A DNA stretch of 11,497 bases from Ilumatobacteraceae bacterium (GTDB taxonomy: Bacteria; Actinomycetota; Acidimicrobiia; Acidimicrobiales; Ilumatobacteraceae), in assembly GCA_007122945.1 (NCBI GenBank), contig SKSP01000336.1, forward strand, positions 1 to 11,497. Direction: 5' to 3'. The translations under genes were made by a program, and so were the position numbers. Positions 6,007 to 11,497 of this stretch are shown piece by piece. Position 1 is the first letter of the stretch, and every line of letters starts with the position of its first letter. The notes under the pieces are model-generated. The model worked only from the letters and a program-made list of their open reading frames with translations, did not search any database and was not told where the DNA came from.

Positions 6007-7170
6007 TCAGCCCGGGAGCGTCACCCCGAGGCGCGGCAGCACCTCGTGCGCCGTCAGTTCGAGTTGCTCGTCCATCTGCTCGCGGGTCAGACCGGGCATG
6101 TCGAAGAAGAACACCATGTGCTGGCAGCCGACCTCGTCGCGGTACACGGCGAGCGTCTCGGCGACCTCGTCGACCGAGCCGATGGCCATCACCCGCTGGT
6201 CCATGGAGTCCTCCAGCGAGGGGCGATGGTCGAACGGGGTGGGCGATCCGTCGGGCATGCGGTAGCTGCGGAAGCGGCCGTACGGGGCGAGGAACTTGAC
6301 CCACTCGTCGTGCGGGTCGCGGCCGGTGCGCACGGCGTCGTCGTGGGTGCGCCCGACGTGCACGTTGATCGCGAGACAGCGGGCCTCGCCCGGCGCGAGC
6401 TCCCAGCCGTGGGCGGCGGCCCGCTCCGCGAAGTCGTCCCACCACTGCTTCGTGGTCTCGGGGCCGCGCGCCGGGATGACGGCGTGGTGGCCGACCCGGG
6501 CGCAGTACTCGAGCGTCGGCGGGGAGGTGACCGCCTGCCACACGTCGATCGGGGCGATCGGGCGGGGGATCAGCGTCAGCTCCTGGACGGTCGATCCCCG
6601 GTCGGGGATGCCCGGTGGGGGCAGGACGAAGTGCTTCCCGGTGAACGAGAAGCGCTCCTGGGTCCACGCCGCCTTGATGATCTCCATCGACTCCTCGAAC
6701 AGCTCGCGGTTGACCCGGTCGAGCTCGGCCGACATCTCGTTGTCGCCCGACGCCACCACGCCACCGAGCGACTGCGCCTCGCGCGGCACCGTGCCGCGAC
6801 CGACGCCGAACTGCATGCGGTTGCCGGTGAGGATCTGCATGGTGGCGGCGTCCTCGGCGAGCCGCAGCGGGTGCCACTGCGGCACGACGTTGAACATCTG
6901 ACCGAGCCGCAGCCGCTCGGTCTCCTTGGCGAGGTGCAGCCCGAACAGGATCAGGTTGGGGGTGACCTCGTAGCCCTCGTACTGGAAGTGGTGCTCGGTC
7001 AGCCACATCGTGTCGTAACCGAGCCGGTCCATCGTGCGGGCCCAGTGGAGCAGGTTGTCGTAGCACGCCAGCACGTCGTCGTTCCCGTACCGACGGTCGA
7101 CCGGGGCGGGCGGGCCCCACCCGGCGTCGGGCATCGGGACGGTGCCGTAGAAGTTGGCGTCGATCCGCAT
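6007..7170 (-). CDS. LLM class (luciferase-like) flavin-dependent oxidoreductase
   Basis: A 387-residue protein of the bacterial luciferase-like monooxygenase superfamily. Characteristic stretches are YDTMWLTEHHF (52-62), LRLGQMFNVVPQWHPLRLAED (87-107), the phosphate-loop-like MQFGVGRGTVPREA (119-132), and a C-terminal barrel segment GSVDEVAETL (331-340). These enzymes use FMN or coenzyme F420 as the flavin cofactor; the sequence alone does not tell me which, though F420 enzymes are abundant in actinobacteria. The ATG at 7170 gives the full N-terminus with the first beta strand. It lies 43 bases downstream of the SDR gene and 20 bases upstream of the esterase, all on the same strand. An SDR, a flavin monooxygenase and an esterase together suggest oxidation and hydrolysis of a small organic substrate. 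That is an inference from context. Confidence 0.93.
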   Translation of the reverse strand: MRIDANFYGTVPMPDAGWGPPAPVDRRYGNDDVLACYDNLLHWARTMDRLGYDTMWLTEHHFQYEGYEVTPNLILFGLHLAKETERLRLGQMFNVVPQWHPLRLAEDAATMQILTGNRMQFGVGRGTVPREAQSLGGVVASGDNEMSAELDRVNRELFEESMEIIKAAWTQERFSFTGKHFVLPPPGIPDRGSTVQELTLIPRPIAPIDVWQAVTSPPTLEYCARVGHHAVIPARGPETTKQWWDDFAERAAAHGWELAPGEARCLAINVHVGRTHDDAVRTGRDPHDEWVKFLAPYGRFRSYRMPDGSPTPFDHRPSLEDSMDQRVMAIGSVDEVAETLAVYRDEVGCQHMVFFFDMPGLTREQMDEQLELTAHEVLPRLGVTLPG

Positions 7171-7213
7171 CGGATCAGTCTCGCAGCGCCATGTGTCGAG
7201 CGCGTGAACGAGT

Positions 7214-7993
7214 TCAGATCGCGCTGAGGCCGCCGTCGATCACGAGCGTCGTGCCGTTCACGTACGACGCATCGTCGGACGCGAGGAACGCCGCCGCGGC
7301 GGCGACCTCCTCGGGGGTGCCCTGCCGCTTCATCGGTGGTGCCGCGGCACGCACGTCCATCCGGCCGGCGATGTCGCCGAACTCGCGCCGCGCCATCGTC
7401 GAGTCGATCAACCCGAGCAGCAGCGTGTTCGAGCGGATCCCCCGCTTGGCGTACCGGACGGCGATGTGGCGGCTGACCGCGACCTGGGCGGCCTTGGTCG
7501 CCTCGTACGCGACGCCGGATCCGCCGAGCACCGCGGCGACCGACGAGACGAACACGAACACGCCGTGACCGCGCTCGAGCATCGGCCCCAGGGCGTGTTG
7601 GGCGGTCAGCCAGTGCGACCGCACGTTCACGTGGTCGTGGCGCTCCCAGTCGTCGAGGGTCTGGTCGTGGAGGGCGCGGCCGCTCGCGATCCCGACGTTG
7701 CACACCACCACGTCGAGGGGGCCGAGGTCGGATTCGGCGATGTCGACCGCCCGCCGGCACGCGTCCGGATCGGCCGCATCGGCCTCGATCGCGAGGCCGC
7801 GTCCGTCGAGGGCGGCGACGGTCTCGTCGGCAGCGGCGAGGTCGCGGTCGGTGACGGCCACGGCAGCGCCCTCGGCGGCGATGCGGATCGCGATCGCGCG
7901 GCCGTTGCCGATCGCGAGGTCCTCGCCGGGGCGCGGCGGGCCATCCGCGCCGCCGCCCACGACGAGGACGTTGCGACCGTCGAACCTGCGCAT
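7214..7993 (-). CDS. SDR family NAD(P)-dependent oxidoreductase
   Basis: A 259-residue classical short-chain dehydrogenase/reductase. The active-site residues are present: N123 in HVNVRSH, S150/S151 in FVSSVAAV, and Y163 with K167 in VAYEATKAA. The C-terminal strand NGTTLVIDGG (246-255) is typical. The cofactor loop is odd. Instead of TGxxxGIG the sequence is VVGGGADGPPRPGEDLAIGN (11-30), with about ten extra residues between the glycine pair and IGNGRAIA. Some SDR subfamilies have a shorter GGGSSGPGxGNG version of this loop, so this may be an extended form. The ATG at 7993 is chosen; a GTG at 7996 would add one residue. The gap to the DUF4234 stop is about 20 bases and contains the palindrome CGGGCCGGCCCG (8001-8012). 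Substrate is unknown. Confidence 0.92.
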   Translation of the reverse strand: MRRFDGRNVLVVGGGADGPPRPGEDLAIGNGRAIAIRIAAEGAAVAVTDRDLAAADETVAALDGRGLAIEADAADPDACRRAVDIAESDLGPLDVVVCNVGIASGRALHDQTLDDWERHDHVNVRSHWLTAQHALGPMLERGHGVFVFVSSVAAVLGGSGVAYEATKAAQVAVSRHIAVRYAKRGIRSNTLLLGLIDSTMARREFGDIAGRMDVRAAAPPMKRQGTPEEVAAAAAFLASDDASYVNGTTLVIDGGLSAI

Positions 7994-8015
7994 CACTGCT
8001 CGGGCCGGCCCGTGG

Positions 8016-8492
8016 TCAGAGCCCGGGTGTGTCGATGGCGCCCATCGACGCCCAGTAGTCGTTGATCGACCGCTGGATGCGGACGTACCAGATCAGGTTG
8101 CCGATCAGCGGGAGCAGGAACCACAGGCCCCACAGGGTCGTGATCGGGGGCTCGCGCCGTTGGGCCCGGTACATCTTCTCGACCTCGTTGGCCATGAGGA
8201 ACATCGTCACGGGCGAGACGAACAGCGTGATCACCAGGTACACCGCGCCGCCGAGGCCCTCACGGGTGTGGTTCTTCAGGTCGCTCCCGGTCTGGTACGA
8301 CCACACGAGCGTCCAGATCCCGAACGTGATGATCGTGAGCAGGATCACGAGCCCGATCGAGCGGCGCTTGCCGAGCGGGCCGAGCCCGGGTGCGCCGAAC
8401 ACGGGGGGTGGCGGTGGTGTCGTGAATCCCGACGGGACCGGTGGCGGGGACCCGCCGGGTGGGCCGGGTGGCGGGGGCGGGAAGTCGCTCAT
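8016..8492 (-). CDS. DUF4234 domain-containing membrane protein with proline-rich N-terminus
   Basis: A 158-residue protein. Residues 5-31 are mainly Pro and Gly, a disordered cytoplasmic-type tail. Then come GKRRSIGLVILLTIITFGIW (41-60) and two further hydrophobic segments (about 82-102 and 118-137), giving three membrane spans. RRSIG...TFGIWTLVWSYQTGSDL is the typical opening of DUF4234. The family has no established function; proline-rich three-span proteins of this type are common in actinobacteria. It carries its own promoter-like TACGGT box 8 bases before the ATG. It is followed by the SDR after about 20 bases and may lead that operon, though a functional link is not evident. Confidence 0.87.
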   Translation of the reverse strand: MSDFPPPPPGPPGGSPPPVPSGFTTPPPPPVFGAPGLGPLGKRRSIGLVILLTIITFGIWTLVWSYQTGSDLKNHTREGLGGAVYLVITLFVSPVTMFLMANEVEKMYRAQRREPPITTLWGLWFLLPLIGNLIWYVRIQRSINDYWASMGAIDTPGL

Positions 8493-8500
8493 CGTCGCGA

Positions 8501-8506
8501 ACCGTA
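8501..8506 (-). promoter_or_regulatory. Candidate leaderless promoter (-10 TACGGT) for the DUF4234-SDR-LLM-esterase set
   Basis: On the minus strand TACGGT is followed by 8 bases and then ATG at 8492. A CTGACG, one mismatch from TTGACN, lies 18 bases upstream of the box at 8525-8530, overlapping the end of the DUF4202 gene. No Shine-Dalgarno is present. Confidence 0.55.
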
Positions 8507-8529
8507 GCCCGCCGCCCCGCCTCCCGACG

Positions 8530-9174
8530 TCAGCTGTCGAACGCCGCCGCGAGCAGCTCGCGCTCGACGTCGTCGAGGTCGAGCGTCGCGACCGCGTCGA
8601 GCGCGGCCGGGCTCATCTTGCGGGAGGTCTTGCGGATGACCTCGATCAGGTGATCGCGGTCGAGGCGGTCGGCGACGTCGGCGAGCTGGGTCTCGACGAA
8701 CACCAGGCACGCGGCGTCCTCGACGAGCTGCGTGTCCGGGTCGGTCCCGAGCCCCTCGCGGCGGACGAGCGCCTGCACGCGCGCGATCTCGTCGTCGGCG
8801 TACCCGGCCGACCGGAGGATCCCCTCGACGTCGTCGGCGTGGCGCCGCTTCTGGTCGCGCCGCCAGCGGAGGTAGCCGGCGCGGCCCTCCGGGTAGCTCG
8901 TCCGGGGCAGCTCCCACCGGCGCAGGTGGTGGGCGCGTGCCGCCAGGACGACGGTGTCGTCGGCGGCGGGGTCGAGCCGCCGGACCCACTCGGCGGCGAG
9001 CTGCCCGTGGACGCGGGCGAGCGGCCCGGTCGAGGTGTGCGTCGAGGTGTGCGTCGAGGTGCGCGTCGAGGTGTGCGTCGAGGTGCGCACGGCGACGGTC
9101 GTCGGGTCGTCGGCGTTCGCGGCATCGATCGCGGCGACGGCGGCGGTGAACCGGTCGTCGCTCAGACCGCACAC
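8530..9174 (-). CDS. DUF4202 domain-containing protein with a Thr-Ser-Thr-His repeat insertion
   Basis: A 214-residue protein if it starts at GTG 9174, overlapping the nitrite/sulfite reductase stop by 13 bases. Conserved DUF4202 stretches are RFTAAVAAIDAANADDP (8-24), ARAHHLRRWELPRTSYPEGR (79-98), GYLRWRRDQKRRHADD (100-115), VEDAACLVFVE (151-161) and RKTSRKMSP (181-189). The histidines (H82, H83, H112) and E152-D153 suggest a metal-dependent, perhaps HD-like hydrolase, but that is only a resemblance. The family has no firm function. From memory of other genomes, it often sits beside nitrite/sulfite reductase genes, and the overlap here supports a linked role. Residues 31-49 are an unusual low-complexity tract of Thr, Ser, His and Arg encoded by a 12-bp tandem repeat. 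It separates the N-terminal helix from the conserved body. The start codon is uncertain because no clear Shine-Dalgarno is seen. Confidence 0.88.
   Translation of the reverse strand: MCGLSDDRFTAAVAAIDAANADDPTTVAVRTSTHTSTRTSTHTSTHTSTGPLARVHGQLAAEWVRRLDPAADDTVVLAARAHHLRRWELPRTSYPEGRAGYLRWRRDQKRRHADDVEGILRSAGYADDEIARVQALVRREGLGTDPDTQLVEDAACLVFVETQLADVADRLDRDHLIEVIRKTSRKMSPAALDAVATLDLDDVERELLAAAFDS
9029..9088 (-). repeat. 12-bp in-frame tandem repeat x5 inside the DUF4202 gene
   Basis: Plus-strand units GTCGAGGTGTGC or GTCGAGGTGCGC lie at 9029, 9041, 9053, 9065 and 9077. The only variation is T or C at one site, which switches the encoded residue between His and Arg. On the coding strand each unit reads Thr-Ser-Thr plus His or Arg. 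Length 12 keeps the frame, so copy number can change without breaking the gene. Confidence 0.95.
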
Positions 9175-10952
9175 TCCGAGTCGCCGACCTCGGCCGAGAA
9201 CGGTCCGGTCTCGTCGTAGTCGGCGTAGAACTCGGGTGCGTCGTCCGGGGTCGGGAAGTGGTCGAGCTCCTTCAGGCCGGCGGCCACCTCGCGGGCGCCG
9301 CCGGACCGGTCGAGCCAGCCGCGGAACGTCTCGCCGGCCTCGCGCTCGGCGGCGAAGCGGCGGATCACGCGCACGGCGGCCTCGGGGGCCGCCTTGGCCG
9401 GGAGCCGCAGGGCCTTGTCGCCGAAGTGGATCTGCTCGTCGCCGACGTAGCCGCCGAGCAGCATCTGGTACCCGGGGGCCGACCGCCCGTGGGCCCGGCG
9501 CTCGGCACCGAAGAACCCGATGTCGGCGGCGTGGTGCTGGCCGCAGCTGTTGGTGCAGCCGGAGATGTTGATGCGCACGCCGCCGACCTCGGCGAGGCCC
9601 TCCTCCTCGAGCTGGGCGCCGATCGCCTTGGCGAGCCCACGCGACTGGGTGACCGCGATGTTGCACGTGTCGGCACCCGGGCAGGCCACGACGTCGCGGG
9701 CGAGCTCGGCACCGGGGCGGGCCATGCCGATCTGCTCCAGCCGCTCGTACAACACCGGGAGCTGGGCGTCGGTGAGACCGCGGAACACGATGTTCTGCCG
9801 GTTCGACAACCGCACGTCGGCGCCGAGCTCGCGCTGGATCGAGGCGAGCGCGCGGAACTGCGACGACGTCACGTCGCCGAGGTGGGCGTAGGCGACCGCG
9901 GACACAGATCCGTTGGCGACGCCGCGGATCACGCTCGACGCCACCCAGCGGCCGTACGGGTCGCGGGGCAACAGGTCGACGCGCACACCTTGGCCGACCT
10001 CGGTCGGGGTCTCGGAGTTCGACACGCCGGCCGGCTCGTCGCCGGCCTTCCGGACCTCCTCGGGGACGCCGCCCGGCCAGGTGGTCGACGCCGGCAGCGT
10101 GTGGCGGACCTTCACCACCCGGCGGCGGACCTCGTCGATGCCGAGCGTGTCGACGAGCCATTTCATCCGGGCGCGCAGCTTGTTGTCGCGGTTGCCGGCC
10201 TGGTCGAACACCCGCAACGTCGCCTCGATCGTCGGCAGCAGGTCCTCGCGCGAGGTGAAGTCCTCGAGGGCGAGCGCCGGGTGCGGCGTCGCGCCGAGCC
10301 CACCGGCGACGTAGACGCGGAAGCCGTGCTCGGTGGAGCCGTCGTCGTGGGTGCGGGTGGTCGCCACGACTCCGACGTCGTTGAACATCGCCTGACCGCA
10401 GTCGGTCGAGCACCCCGAGAAGTTGACCTTGAACTTGCGGGGGAGGCGCTGGCCGAGCGGGTTGCGCACGAAGTGGCGGAACGTCGCCTCGGCCCACGGT
10501 GTGACGTCGAGCTTCTCGTGCGGGCAGGCGCCGGCGAGGTGGCAGGCCATCACGTTGCGGACGGTGTCGCCGCACGCCTCGCGCGTGGTCAGGCCCACGC
10601 CGCCGAGGATGCGCATCACCTCGGGTACCTTCGTCAGCTCGACGAAGTGCATCTGCACGTTCTGGCGGGTCGTGATGTGACCCCAGCCCCGTGAGTGGGT
10701 CTCGACGAGCTGGCCGAGCGTCTCGAACTGCTCGGGCGTGATCGAGCCGGCCGGCAGCTTGATGCGCACCATCTGGTTGGTGCCGCCCTGGCGCTGGCCG
10801 TAGATGCCGTTGTTGAGCCGCATGACGCGGAACACGTCCTCGTCGATGTCGCCGGCGAGGTATTGCTCGATCGCCTGCTCGAAGCGCTCGACGTCGGCGG
10901 CCTGCTCGGCGTCGAGGTCACGGGGTGCGGTGATGGCGGCGGGGATGCCCAT
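9162..10952 (-). CDS. Siroheme/[4Fe-4S] nitrite/sulfite reductase
   Basis: A 596-residue two-half hemoprotein of the nitrite/sulfite reductase family, which reduces sulfite to sulfide or nitrite to ammonia with six electrons. The C-terminal half has the canonical cluster ligands: CPGADTC (C424, C430) and SGCTNSCGQ (C466, C470). Anion- and siroheme-binding residues in the N-terminal half are recognisable: R96 in TTRQN, R132 in GDTVRNV, and K173/K175 in LPRKFKV. The N-terminal half also carries a full matching set of cysteines: CHLAGAC (C137, C143) and SGCSTDCGQ (C181, C185). The ATG at 10952 follows a GGGAG site 9 bases upstream; an upstream in-frame start at 10988 would add 12 residues that do not look like the family. 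Sulfite versus nitrite cannot be settled here. The downstream DUF4202 gene overlaps the stop. Confidence 0.93.
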   Translation of the reverse strand: MGIPAAITAPRDLDAEQAADVERFEQAIEQYLAGDIDEDVFRVMRLNNGIYGQRQGGTNQMVRIKLPAGSITPEQFETLGQLVETHSRGWGHITTRQNVQMHFVELTKVPEVMRILGGVGLTTREACGDTVRNVMACHLAGACPHEKLDVTPWAEATFRHFVRNPLGQRLPRKFKVNFSGCSTDCGQAMFNDVGVVATTRTHDDGSTEHGFRVYVAGGLGATPHPALALEDFTSREDLLPTIEATLRVFDQAGNRDNKLRARMKWLVDTLGIDEVRRRVVKVRHTLPASTTWPGGVPEEVRKAGDEPAGVSNSETPTEVGQGVRVDLLPRDPYGRWVASSVIRGVANGSVSAVAYAHLGDVTSSQFRALASIQRELGADVRLSNRQNIVFRGLTDAQLPVLYERLEQIGMARPGAELARDVVACPGADTCNIAVTQSRGLAKAIGAQLEEEGLAEVGGVRINISGCTNSCGQHHAADIGFFGAERRAHGRSAPGYQMLLGGYVGDEQIHFGDKALRLPAKAAPEAAVRVIRRFAAEREAGETFRGWLDRSGGAREVAAGLKELDHFPTPDDAPEFYADYDETGPFSAEVGDSECAV

Positions 10953-10997
10953 GGTTGAATACTCCCAAAACCTGATCGGAGAAGTCAACTTTAGCGG
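10953..10997 (-). promoter_or_regulatory. AT-richer promoter region with GGGAG site and short palindrome, before the nitrite/sulfite reductase
   Basis: This stretch is clearly less GC-rich than its surroundings. On the minus strand it has TTGACT, then 18 bases, then GAGTAT, a weak -35/-10 pair ending 6 bases before ATG. It also has GGGAG nine bases before ATG. The core AAGTTGACTT (10982-10991) has arms AAGT and ACTT around TG, a possible small operator. Which elements are used cannot be decided from sequence. Confidence 0.4.
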
Positions 10998-11019
10998 TCG
11001 CGACGGCTTCTAGCGACCG
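10995..11019 (-). terminator. Possible stem-loop at the end of the small acidic gene
   Basis: CGGTCGC (10995-11001) is complementary to GCGACCG (11013-11019), a 7-bp stem with an 11-base loop. The loop holds the stop codon of the 86-residue gene. On the minus strand it is not followed by a T-run, so it would be at best a weak intrinsic terminator or a processing or attenuation structure before the reductase. Confidence 0.35.
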
Positions 11020-11270
11020 GCGTCCTCGCCGATCTCGCGCAGCGCATCGTGCAGCGCGGCCCGCAGTCGGCGCGCCATCGCCGCCGACAGGTGCGCCGCC
11101 AGGCCGGCGCCGGGGCTCCCGACCTCCTCGACGGTCAGCACGACACGTGGCTCCGCGTCGTCGTAGTCGTCGCTGATCGCGACCGCCCACGCGATCCGCA
11201 TGATGTCGTCGTCGTCACCGGGGGGCAGGTCCGCCTCGGTGAACGGGTAGTCGTCGATCGATCGCCGCAT
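11010..11270 (-). CDS. Small acidic protein of unknown function
   Basis: An 86-residue protein from ATG 11270; I do not recognise the family. The first half is acidic (DDYPFTEADLPPGDDDD, residues 6-22, and AISDDYDDAEP, 31-41). A beta-like RVVLTVEEVG (42-51) follows, then an amphipathic Ala/Arg-rich helix, LAAHLSAAMARRLRAALHDA (57-76). No signal peptide or membrane span is seen. Codon use with G or C at third positions matches the neighbours, which supports coding. No good Shine-Dalgarno or -10 box is evident before the ATG, and two out-of-frame ATGs lie just upstream. It ends 57 bases before the reductase start on the same strand, so a role linked to that gene is possible but unsupported. Confidence 0.65.
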   Translation of the reverse strand: MRRSIDDYPFTEADLPPGDDDDIMRIAWAVAISDDYDDAEPRVVLTVEEVGSPGAGLAAHLSAAMARRLRAALHDALREIGEDAGR

Positions 11271-11289
11271 CCCCGCATCATCGCACCCA

Positions 11290-11497
11290 GTTCCGTCTGC
11301 CGGGATCGGCGGGTTCCGGTCGGTTGGCGCGGACGGTTGGGGTGGTCGCTGATGGTTCCGTCTGCCGGGATCGGCCGAATGTGGTCGGTTGGCGCGGACG
11401 GTTGGGGTGGTCGCTGATGGTTCCGTCTGCCGGGATCGGCCGAATGTGGTCGGTTGGCGCGGACGGTTGGGGTGGTCGCTGATGGTTCCGTCTGCCG
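11290..11497 (+). repeat. 65-bp tandem repeat, at least 3.2 copies, continuing past the right edge
   Basis: The 227 bases after 11270 hold no gene I can support. Units begin with GTTCCGTCTGCCGGGATCGG at 11290, 11355, 11420 and 11485, a period of exactly 65; the last is cut by the window edge. Units 2 and 3 are identical; unit 1 differs in a block of about seven bases (near 11311-11317). Each unit has the small hairpin GCCG-GGAT-CGGC, a CCGTC/GACGG pair enclosing it, and two CGGTTGG words. Because 65 is not a multiple of three and there are no variable spacers, it is neither a coding repeat nor a CRISPR array. Confidence 0.95.

Noticed and set aside
7205..7216. TGAACGAGTTCA palindrome as a LexA/SOS box
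   Set aside because: Actinobacterial LexA boxes have GAAC and GTTC separated by four bases; here the gap is two, and it overlaps the SDR stop codon instead of a promoter.
8001..8012. CGGGCCGGCCCG perfect palindrome as a terminator or operator
   Set aside because: It has no loop or T-tract and lies in a 20-base gap inside an operon-like set; such GC palindromes are expected in this base composition.
11290..11497. 65-bp period resembling CRISPR repeat plus spacer
   Set aside because: Units 2 and 3 are identical end to end, so nothing corresponds to a variable spacer.

Overview
The window looks like chromosomal DNA from a very GC-rich actinobacterium. Acidimicrobiia (Ilumatobacter-like) is my best guess, from codon use, the mix of families (LLM flavin oxidoreductase, SDRs, HD-GYP/LuxR fusion, nitrite/sulfite reductase with DUF4202) and apparent leaderless promoters. 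No search was possible, so the taxon is an inference. I see no rRNA, tRNA, CRISPR array, transposase or phage gene.

Layout. 1-209 (-): start of an AHL-lactonase-like metallo-beta-lactamase-fold hydrolase, cut by the window edge. 256-984 (-): CPBP intramembrane protease. 1000-2445 (+): amidase-signature enzyme, divergent from the protease with a 15-base gap. 2482-4026 (+): tandem HD-GYP/LuxR regulator. 4151-4999 (+): alpha/beta hydrolase. 5000-5356: convergent intergenic gap filled with repeats. 5357-8492 (-): a tight four-gene set transcribed DUF4234 membrane protein, SDR, LLM flavin oxidoreductase, carboxylesterase. 8530-11270 (-): small acidic protein, siroheme nitrite/sulfite reductase, DUF4202 protein. 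11290-11497: 65-bp tandem repeat running off the window.

Gene logic. The sulfite/nitrite reductase overlaps the DUF4202 gene by 13 bases, so the two are probably co-translated and linked to assimilatory sulfur or nitrogen reduction. The SDR-LLM-esterase group looks like a small catabolic or detoxification operon of unknown substrate. The HD-GYP/LuxR protein joins a phosphohydrolase or sensor module to a DNA-binding domain.

Unusual content. Five unrelated tandem-repeat families lie within 11.5 kb: 19 bp x4 at a stop codon, 93 bp x3 with nested palindromes, 8 bp x5 with G-quadruplex potential, 12 bp x5 in frame inside the DUF4202 gene, and 65 bp x3.2 at the right edge. The 93-bp element is the most structured and does not match any repeat class I can name. 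The nitrite/sulfite reductase carries a full four-cysteine set in both of its halves. Three genes share a TACNNT-type -10 box placed 7-8 bases before ATG, which suggests leaderless mRNAs.
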